Source: Candidatus Moraniibacteriota bacterium
Lineage (GTDB): Bacteria; Patescibacteriota; Minisyncoccia; Moranbacterales; GCA-2747515
Assembly: GCA_030592425.1 (NCBI GenBank)
Contig: JAUVJK010000053.1
Coordinates: forward strand, 1-5,691
Direction: 5' to 3'
DNA length: 5,691 nucleotides
In this document: in pieces, positions 1 through 4,831 of the stretch
Numbering within the stretch: the stretch's first letter is position 1
How the letters are laid out: each line of letters starts with the position of its first letter
Position numbers and translations under genes: made by a program
The notes under the pieces: generated by a model
Told to the model about the DNA's origin: nothing
What the model saw: only the letters and a program-made list of their open reading frames with translations
The model's database searches: none

Positions 1-1566
1 GCCGCCTTAACAGGTGGCGTAGCTGCTGCATCTGTAGGAATTGACCTGTTCCATTACTACAAGGAACAAGATACGCCAACGACTTCTCTATCACGTGAAG
101 ATCCCATGCATAATAAATCAGATATTTCTCAGACTCCTACAGAACAAAATGAAAGTCAAGGATTAAAAGAAAAACAGGAGATACTCACACCAAACGAGAC
201 AATTACTACCACACACAAAAATGTCAAAACAGAAAAAGAATTACCTATAGAGCAAGAGCACGAAGAAGTCATTGGGAAAGAGTTCATGAAGCAAGTACGT
301 GAAGATGGCCATATCAATGTAGAAAGTGCCAAAAAAGCAATTTTTGAAAAATATTATAAACTTTACGGTCCAGATGGTCCCTATCATGAGAAAATGATGC
401 AAGGATTGCGTGAAGGTGCTCAGTGGATCCACGAAATTGGTGCTTCTGCAAAAGAAGCTGACATTTCATTAGAAACAATGATGGCTATTGCTATAGGAGA
501 ATCCTATTATCAACCCTATGCAGCGTCATATACGAAAAAAAATGGAAAAGAAAAACTTCTTGCGAGAGGACCTTTCCAATTTATCAAAAGCACGGTCAAA
601 GGAGCTCTCATGAGAATAAAAATCCCTCTACGTGTAGAGCCGGACTTTGATGATCCTTTTCTTGATGAACGTTGTGACTACAGTAAAGCTGGTCATGCCG
701 CAGTAGCACTTCTCAATGCAAATCGAACGTATTTCAAAGGCGATCTTGATATTGCAAAAACAGGTTATAATGGATGGTCAAAACCACGAGATTTTAAAAA
801 ATCATGTAACACAGATGGGACAGAATGTACCTATGAAAATTTCAATCAGTGGCTTGAAGTGCACATCAATAATGACATTGATATTATTCGCAAACAATAT
901 GAACGCTCATACACGATTGGAGAAGGCGATACATTAGAAAAGATCAGTCGAGCACTAGATATCACTGAACAAGAATTACGTACTTATAATAATATTTCTT
1001 CGAATGATGATACGATCAAGAGCGGTGACAAACTTTTTCTTCCCTTTGATCAAGATGCTTTTGCAACTAAAATAGAAAAGATGTTTGCAAAAAAATGGAA
1101 ACAAAATTTTGTTTACCCAGAAAAGATCAATGCGATAGAACAAATGTTAAAAGACACAAAATTACTTGATTCATTGCCATCAGAAAAAATTGCATACAAA
1201 GAATACACCGTACCACAAGAAATACTAGAATCGAATTATGTGATCAGATCTGGCGACACACTATCGACGATTGTTGATTTAATTGCGACACAACATACCG
1301 CCGCAACCAACACAACACTATCAAAGCGCATCATTCTTTCCCTTCTAAGGAAGACAAATGATCACACTATTGGGAAGAATGATACTATTAAAGTAGGTGA
1401 TGTATTACATATAAACCTTCCACAAAAACAATCATTGTCTCTTGCTGCTATTGCGCAAGAATCAAGTATTCCAATGGATATACTCAAGAAACTTAATCCT
1501 TCTATTCTTAAAACGCATACTCGCCTTCCACACGATCTTGCAATTCGTATCCCAAAAAATATCTAG
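1..1566 (+). CDS. Membrane-anchored lytic transglycosylase (GH23-like) with C-terminal LysM domains, 5' partial
   Basis: Likely cleaves peptidoglycan glycan strands outside the membrane. The frame is open from base 1, so the ATG at 106 is probably internal and the true start lies upstream; 521 residues are visible (numbered from base 1). Residues 1-20 are Ala/Gly-rich and hydrophobic, resembling the end of a signal anchor. Residues 36 to about 90 are a Glu/Lys/Thr-rich linker. The transglycosylase-like domain spans about 140-290: IGES with candidate catalytic Glu167, GPFQF at 190-194 (the usual G-x-x-Q-F block), and GYNGW at 255-259 (the usual A-Y-N block). LysM1 is about 304-349 (YTIGEGDTL start, LFLPF end). 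LysM2 is about 413-474 and longer than the usual 45 or so residues. A degenerate third repeat occupies about 475-518. The order resembles MltD-type enzymes. A terminator follows the stop. The domain class is confident; exact substrate and bond cleaved are inferred from the family. Confidence 0.85.
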   Translation, partial: AALTGGVAAASVGIDLFHYYKEQDTPTTSLSREDPMHNKSDISQTPTEQNESQGLKEKQEILTPNETITTTHKNVKTEKELPIEQEHEEVIGKEFMKQVREDGHINVESAKKAIFEKYYKLYGPDGPYHEKMMQGLREGAQWIHEIGASAKEADISLETMMAIAIGESYYQPYAASYTKKNGKEKLLARGPFQFIKSTVKGALMRIKIPLRVEPDFDDPFLDERCDYSKAGHAAVALLNANRTYFKGDLDIAKTGYNGWSKPRDFKKSCNTDGTECTYENFNQWLEVHINNDIDIIRKQYERSYTIGEGDTLEKISRALDITEQELRTYNNISSNDDTIKSGDKLFLPFDQDAFATKIEKMFAKKWKQNFVYPEKINAIEQMLKDTKLLDSLPSEKIAYKEYTVPQEILESNYVIRSGDTLSTIVDLIATQHTAATNTTLSKRIILSLLRKTNDHTIGKNDTIKVGDVLHINLPQKQSLSLAAIAQESSIPMDILKKLNPSILKTHTRLPHDLAIRIPKNI

Positions 1567-1588
1567 ATAAGATCTATTATGCTACAGA

Positions 1589-1619
1589 AAAAACACTCGC
1601 TAATAAAGCGAGTGTTTTT
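1589..1619. terminator. Bidirectional intrinsic terminator between convergent genes
   Basis: A perfect 12-bp stem (1589-1600 with 1608-1619; GC-rich end ACTCGC/GCGAGT) encloses a 7-base loop. The T-run is on the plus strand at 1615-1619, and the A-run at 1588-1593 gives a U-tract on the minus strand. It lies 22 bases after the transglycosylase stop and 26 bases beyond the end of the oppositely oriented FKBP gene, so it can serve both. Confidence 0.9.
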
Positions 1620-1645
1620 ATTTGTTGATTGATCTGAAAAAGAGA

Positions 1646-2485
1646 CTATTCTACAGGTGCAATATCAACAACAGTTACTTCAAAGATCAACGTAGAACCT
1701 GGATCGATCAATCCTGGAACACCTTGTTCTCCATATGCTTGATCGGCAGGAATCACAATTTCCCATTGTGACCCTTTTTTCATCAGTGACAATGTCTCTC
1801 CAAAGCCAGGGATCACAGATTTTGGATCAAATGTTACAGGAACATCTTCACCACCTTTGTTAGAACTATCAAATTCTGTCCCGTCAATAAGCTTTCCGCT
1901 ATATTGCACAATTGCTGAGTTCTCACCGACTGGTGCACCAGAACCAACAGTTTTTATTGTATAGAGAGAACCGTTCTTTGTCTTCACAACGCCTTCCGCT
2001 TGCGCATATTTCTCGAAATATGCCTCACCAGCAGCGATGTTTTCTGTTGCACTTACTTGTGCAACTTCTTCTGCTTCTTGTGCACGTGCTTCCATAATTT
2101 TCTGGGCCTCTTCTACCGTTATGCGCAGTTCATTGCCAGAAAGAACATCTTTAATTCCCTGTGTCAACATGTCATTATCAACACCTGCGACAGTTGAATC
2201 TTGTGTCAACATTTGTGCTAATTGCTGCCCAAGGATTATTCCTAGCGCATAACTCCATTTCTGTGAATCATCTTCACTTACTTCTGCAAATCCATTTATA
2301 TTCGTTGCGTCTGTGCCAGCGTTCTTATTATGATTGTAATAGTACAAACCGCCCATAACAAGTACAGCAACAAGTACAATGATCCATGTCGCATTCCCTT
2401 GTACCTTTTTCTCTTCTTCTTTTGATGTTTTATTCTCCGCTGTCTCAACAGCTTCTACAGCAGTGTCATCCTTTTTTTCTTCCAT
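1646..2485 (-). CDS. Mip/FkpA-like FKBP-type peptidyl-prolyl cis-trans isomerase with N-terminal membrane anchor
   Basis: Predicted to isomerise Xaa-Pro bonds and assist folding of proteins outside the cytoplasmic membrane. The 279-residue protein has a highly charged N-terminal tail (1-30: 8 Glu, 2 Asp, 6 Lys), one membrane segment at about 34-50 without an obvious cleavage or lipobox motif, an FKBP_N-like helical dimerisation region (about 74-160, beginning WSYALGIILGQQL), then the FKBP domain (about 172-276). Expected active-site positions are present: Tyr195, Phe205-Asp206 in GTEFDSS, Val225-Ile226 in VIPGF, Tyr251 in AYG, and Phe268 in LIFEV. The position usually held by Trp in VIPGW is Phe228, a common substitution. 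The ATG at 2485 is supported by an in-frame TAA two codons upstream (2492-2494); no strong Shine-Dalgarno is visible. A promoter candidate lies 30 bases upstream, so it is probably transcribed alone. Family assignment is firm; the client proteins are unknown. Confidence 0.93.
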   Translation of the reverse strand: MEEKKDDTAVEAVETAENKTSKEEEKKVQGNATWIIVLVAVLVMGGLYYYNHNKNAGTDATNINGFAEVSEDDSQKWSYALGIILGQQLAQMLTQDSTVAGVDNDMLTQGIKDVLSGNELRITVEEAQKIMEARAQEAEEVAQVSATENIAAGEAYFEKYAQAEGVVKTKNGSLYTIKTVGSGAPVGENSAIVQYSGKLIDGTEFDSSNKGGEDVPVTFDPKSVIPGFGETLSLMKKGSQWEIVIPADQAYGEQGVPGLIDPGSTLIFEVTVVDIAPVE

Positions 2486-2514
2486 ACTTTTTTATTAATA
2501 ATTACCGTCAATTC

Positions 2515-2542
2515 AGTATACCACAATCAATAAAAGTGAAAA
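2515..2542 (-). promoter_or_regulatory. Candidate sigma-70-type promoter for the FKBP gene
   Basis: On the minus strand, TATACT (2515-2520) is preceded by TGG, which makes an extended -10 element (TGnTATACT). Sixteen bases further upstream is TTTTCA (2537-2542), matching 4 of 6 positions of TTGACA. It falls in the 60-base gap between the S66 peptidase stop and the FKBP start, about 30 bases before the ATG. This is pattern matching only, with no evidence of transcription. Confidence 0.5.
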
Positions 2543-2545
2543 CCC

Positions 2546-3583
2546 CTAGAATTGCATTTTTATTTCTTTCTTTTGTGTGTCTATCACAGCCTCACAGCCC
2601 ATAGGAAGACAGATCTGCGGATCTGTATGACCAAAATCCATATTTTGAACGATTGGGCATGTACCATTGTAACGTCGCACTATTTCTATGATCGTATTCC
2701 TTTGCTCCTTACGATATCTCATTCTCTCTTCCGATGATCTTAGATTATTATATTCCTGCGCCTTTGGTCGCCCGACAAGAATCGCCTTCACTCGTTTCAG
2801 AATGCCACGCTCTCCTAGTGCACGATACACACGCAACACATGATCAGCAGATGGAAGTCCCTCTGAGGTTTCTGTAAATAAAACAATGTTATCAAATTCA
2901 GCATCTATCGGTAAAATAATTCCATGTCGCAACATCTCATCGATCGATTCGAGGCAACCGCCCCACAAAATGCCTTCAACGTATCCTTGACCACTCCATT
3001 GCCATCCGTTATTCTTTTCGTATACACGCCTTCTTGTTAAATTTTTTGGATCATTCCAATCATATCCGATATCATTGAATTCTTCACTTGCCGAAAGAGC
3101 AACCTCTCCACTCTCAAAAAGTGCTTTTTTGAGATAACTGATTGTAAAAGAATCCATTTCACACTGCATCGCAAACTGTGTCAAAATGCACCCACCATAA
3201 TAGGAAGGCACGCCACACTGCCAGAGATGTTGCATGAAATGCGTATTATCACTGTACCCAAAAAAAGGTTTTGGGTTATTTGCAAATGGATCTGTCGGCA
3301 GATCCTTTATATACGTTACTTGGTCATCACCACCAATCGTTGCGATCACACCTTTGATCTGTGAATCCTCAAAAGCTGCGATGAGATCTTTTGATCGTTC
3401 CTCTGCCGTCGCACCAACTTTCTTTGTTGTCGGATATTCCACCGGTTCGAGTCCAAAAATATCCCGCAACCTTTCCAAACCCAGTTCATACACTTCTGGA
3501 AAAATACCCGGTGCCGCAAAGGACGGCGAAAGAATTGCCACTTTATCTCCCCTCTTCAATTTTGGTAGTTTTTTGAATGTCAT
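2546..3583 (-). CDS. S66 family serine peptidase (LD-carboxypeptidase / MccF-like)
   Basis: A cytoplasmic serine peptidase with no signal peptide, 345 residues, near the usual S66 length. The family has two known roles: LD-carboxypeptidases remove the terminal D-Ala from tetrapeptides during peptidoglycan recycling, and MccF-type proteins cleave microcin C-like aminoacyl nucleotides to give immunity. The Ser-Glu-His triad is visible: nucleophile Ser111 in GYSDNTHF, Glu238 in VLFTETSEG, and His319 in DFGHTDP. An upstream glycine-rich block, IGGDDQ (83-88), resembles the family's oxyanion region. The FTETSEG-PSADHVLR stretch and the WQW (194-196) before EGILWGGCLESI look closer to the MccF-like branch than to classical LdcA, by eye only. 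The start lies 2 bases from a perfect inverted repeat. No strong Shine-Dalgarno is seen. Other envelope genes nearby favour peptidoglycan recycling, but detoxification cannot be excluded. Confidence 0.9.
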   Translation of the reverse strand: MTFKKLPKLKRGDKVAILSPSFAAPGIFPEVYELGLERLRDIFGLEPVEYPTTKKVGATAEERSKDLIAAFEDSQIKGVIATIGGDDQVTYIKDLPTDPFANNPKPFFGYSDNTHFMQHLWQCGVPSYYGGCILTQFAMQCEMDSFTISYLKKALFESGEVALSASEEFNDIGYDWNDPKNLTRRRVYEKNNGWQWSGQGYVEGILWGGCLESIDEMLRHGIILPIDAEFDNIVLFTETSEGLPSADHVLRVYRALGERGILKRVKAILVGRPKAQEYNNLRSSEERMRYRKEQRNTIIEIVRRYNGTCPIVQNMDFGHTDPQICLPMGCEAVIDTQKKEIKMQF

Positions 3584-3585
3584 AT

Positions 3586-3606
3586 TTTTATCATAACATG
3601 ATAAAA
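3586..3606. promoter_or_regulatory. Perfect inverted repeat abutting the S66 peptidase start, overlapping a -10-like box
   Basis: Nine-base arms TTTTATCAT (3586-3594) and ATGATAAAA (3598-3606) surround AAC. The end of the repeat is 2 bases from the minus-strand ATG at 3583. The same bases contain TATGAT on the minus strand (3590-3595), a good -10 box, but no convincing -35 sits at 16-18 bases. It could be an operator, or a weak A/T-rich hairpin at the end of the upstream GIY-YIG transcript. Confidence 0.4.
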
Positions 3607-3616
3607 GAAAGTTTAT

Positions 3617-3636
3617 CTACTTATTTAAATGAGTAG
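3617..3636 (-). terminator. Possible weak terminator hairpin after the GIY-YIG gene
   Basis: CTACT (3617-3621) pairs with AGTAG (3632-3636), and the inner bases pair further with one T/G mismatch around an A/T core, giving a 20-base near-palindrome. On the minus strand it is followed by a T-rich stretch (3605-3614, ACTTTCTTTT). It lies 10 bases after the GIY-YIG stop. The stem is AT-rich and short, so efficiency would be modest. Confidence 0.35.
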
Positions 3637-3645
3637 GTAATGTAA

Positions 3646-3897
3646 TCACCTTTTTTTGATCAATGCTTCTTTTTCACTGCGGGAAAGTTTTTTGATTCGT
3701 GCTTCTTCTGAAGACGCAGTGGATCGCGATGAGAATTCCTTCTCATATACAAGCACAACTGGACGACGATATTTGGTATATTTCGCTCCCAAAACATCTG
3801 ATGAATTATGCTCTTTGATCCGTCGCTGGATATCTGTGGTAATGCCAGTATAGAGCGTGTCGTCTTTGCACTGTACGATGTAAACACAATATCTCAT
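3646..3897 (-). CDS. Small GIY-YIG domain protein (YhbQ/YazA/UPF0213-like)
   Basis: A single-domain GIY-YIG protein of 83 residues, typical length for the UPF0213 group. Visible are VYI (5-7) and LYTGIT (15-20), corresponding to the two halves of the GIY-YIG signature, then the catalytic Arg region RRIKEH (25-30), the family block GAKYTKYRRPVVLVYE (37-52), and a candidate metal-binding Glu at 64 or 65 in SSEEARIKKLSRSEKEALIKK. The fold is a nuclease catalytic core with no added DNA-binding domain; the cellular role of these stand-alone proteins is poorly defined, so specificity cannot be stated. The ATG at 3897 is fixed by an in-frame TAG five codons upstream, and AGGA about 10 bases upstream is a weak ribosome site. 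The gene ends in an A7 run just before its TGA. Flanked by unrelated genes with gaps on both sides, it is probably transcribed alone. Confidence 0.9.
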   Translation of the reverse strand: MRYCVYIVQCKDDTLYTGITTDIQRRIKEHNSSDVLGAKYTKYRRPVVLVYEKEFSSRSTASSEEARIKKLSRSEKEALIKKR

Positions 3898-3938
3898 ATA
3901 AAAATTTTCCTAAATTACTATTGCTTCCTTCTTCTATC

Positions 3939-3953
3939 ATTTTGTCACAAAAT
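3939..3953. repeat. Short perfect inverted repeat upstream of the GIY-YIG gene
   Basis: ATTTTGT (3939-3945) and ACAAAAT (3947-3953) are exact reverse complements around one base, 42 bases upstream of the GIY-YIG start. The size fits an operator half-site pair, but a 7-base A/T-rich palindrome can arise by chance. Confidence 0.3.
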
Positions 3954-3999
3954 AGGAATTTGTGCATTAAATTTGGATCAATACACGTTAATTCATTTA

Positions 4000-4011
4000 A
4001 TGTAATTACAT
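4000..4011. repeat. 12-bp perfect palindrome ATGTAATTACAT
   Basis: An uninterrupted 12-bp palindrome lies in the non-coding gap between the GIY-YIG and ATPase genes. Its AATGTAAT half recurs near the end of the GIY-YIG gene (3639-3646). It may be a regulator site or simply A/T-rich chance symmetry. Confidence 0.25.
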
Positions 4012-4062
4012 ACTTCTTCATCCCAACCGTCTTCTACATGATGTTTCACAAAGAGGAGAAAT

Positions 4063-4102
4063 AATTAATCACCTAATTAATTAGGTGATTAATTGGGTGA
4101 TT
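4063..4102. terminator. Perfect 32-bp palindrome plus extra half-site after the ABC ATPase gene
   Basis: Bases 4063-4094 form a gapless perfect palindrome (16-base arms centred between 4078 and 4079), containing AATCACC at 4067-4073 and GGTGATT at 4084-4090. A second GGTGATT follows at 4096-4102, exactly 12 bases later, so two alternative hairpins are possible. On the minus strand it begins 34 bases after the ATPase stop and is followed by a pyrimidine-rich stretch (ATTTCTCCTCTTT), fitting a terminator for the permease-ATPase unit, though without a clean U-run. On the plus strand a T6 run follows (4104-4109). A protein-binding site is an alternative reading. Confidence 0.5.
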
Positions 4103-4128
4103 CTTTTTTGTTTCAATTGGATTTCTTT

Positions 4129-4815
4129 CTATTTATCTTCTGTGATCAAACCATCCTTAAGCCAAATAACACGATCGACATACTTCCGATCATCTTGTTC
4201 ATGTGTCACCATGATGATCGTTTGCCCGTATTTATCGACGAGCTCACGCATTACTTCTAACACTGCTTTTGCCGCTTCGGAATCCAAGTTTGCCGTTGGC
4301 TCATCAGCAAAAAGGATCTCTGGTTTATTGACGATCGCGCGTGCAATTGAAACACGTTGCTGTTCCCCACCCGAAAGTTCTGATGGCACATTACCCTCAC
4401 GCCCTGTGAGCCCGACACGTCTGATGATCTCTCGTACATCACTATCATATTCTCCACGTGATAAGCCAAGTGCCATCATCGGCAGTGCGATATTCTCATA
4501 AAGTGTTAGTTCTGGTATAAGTGCATAATCTTGAAATACATAACCCAGAACTTGCAAGCGAAATTTTGAGCGCTCTTTCTCTGTCAGTTTCGATACATCG
4601 ACACCATTAATTTCAATGTAACCAGATGTTGGCACATCCAAAAGTGCAAGTTGATGCAGAAATGTTGATTTCCCAGAGCCGCTACGTCCCATCAACGCAA
4701 CAAATTCCCCTTTCTTGAGTTTTACATTGACACCACGAATCGCATAAACAGGACTTGGACTATCGATTTTATATGTCTTTACGAGCTTCTTCGATTGTAA
4801 AATGAATTCTGCCAT
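4129..4815 (-). CDS. ABC transporter ATP-binding protein (MacB/LolD-type)
   Basis: The cytoplasmic ATPase that powers the adjacent MacB/FtsX-type permease. The 228 residues are the usual length. All motifs are intact: Walker [10 protein letters not shown] (43-51), Q-loop Gln95 in FQDYALIP, signature LSGGEQQR (147-154), Walker B ILFADEP (167-173) with Glu172, D-loop NLD (176-178), and H-loop His205 in VTHE. The [20 protein letters not shown] stretch and ATP-site spacing are typical of the LolD/MacB/FtsE branch. The start at 4815 has AAGAG four bases upstream as a modest ribosome site. The gap to the upstream permease is 16 bases, so the two are almost certainly co-transcribed. Members of this branch export peptides or drugs, move lipoproteins, or act as mechanical transducers on the cell wall; the sequence does not decide which. 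Confidence 0.95.
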   Translation of the reverse strand: MAEFILQSKKLVKTYKIDSPSPVYAIRGVNVKLKKGEFVALMGRSGSGKSTFLHQLALLDVPTSGYIEINGVDVSKLTEKERSKFRLQVLGYVFQDYALIPELTLYENIALPMMALGLSRGEYDSDVREIIRRVGLTGREGNVPSELSGGEQQRVSIARAIVNKPEILFADEPTANLDSEAAKAVLEVMRELVDKYGQTIIMVTHEQDDRKYVDRVIWLKDGLITEDK

Positions 4816-4831
4816 TTTTCTCTTATTAATT

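Larger units (their letters stand above)
3898..4128. other. 231-base non-coding gap between the GIY-YIG and ABC ATPase genes
   Basis: No reading frame here looks like a real gene: the candidates are short, overlap the neighbours out of frame, or are antisense. The stretch is A/T-rich and holds three exact palindromes (3939-3953, 4000-4011, 4063-4094). A purine-rich AAAGAGGAGAAA at 4050-4061 looks like a strong plus-strand ribosome site but has no ATG at usable distance; on the minus strand it is the pyrimidine-rich tail after the large palindrome. Confidence 0.6.

Noticed and set aside
1912..2358. Several overlapping plus-strand frames across the FKBP gene
   Set aside because: They are short, low-complexity and antisense to a clearly coding FKBP sequence.
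3234..3596. Plus-strand 120-codon frame antisense to the S66 peptidase
   Set aside because: The minus strand encodes a complete enzyme with an intact triad here; the antisense translation shows no domain and is a shadow.
3646..3657. A7 run before the GIY-YIG stop as a programmed frameshift site
   Set aside because: Shifting would add only about a dozen unremarkable residues, no stimulatory structure is evident, and the in-frame protein already has the normal family length.
3806..4021. Minus-strand 71-codon frame beginning MKKYVITLNEL upstream of and overlapping the GIY-YIG gene
   Set aside because: Its second half is an out-of-frame shadow of the well-supported GIY-YIG gene, it has no clear ribosome site, and the unique part matches no family I recognise. 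At most a remnant.
4050..4061. AAAGAGGAGAAA, identical to a ribosome site widely used in cloning vectors, suggesting vector or synthetic sequence
   Set aside because: No start codon, cloning scar or other vector-like sequence is nearby, and a purine-rich 12-mer is plausible by chance in A/T-rich DNA.
4085..4501. Plus-strand 138-codon frame antisense to the ABC ATPase, with AGGAG at 4052-4056 upstream
   Set aside because: It begins at a GTG inside the palindrome, about 28 bases from the ribosome-like site, and is otherwise the reverse strand of an intact ATPase.
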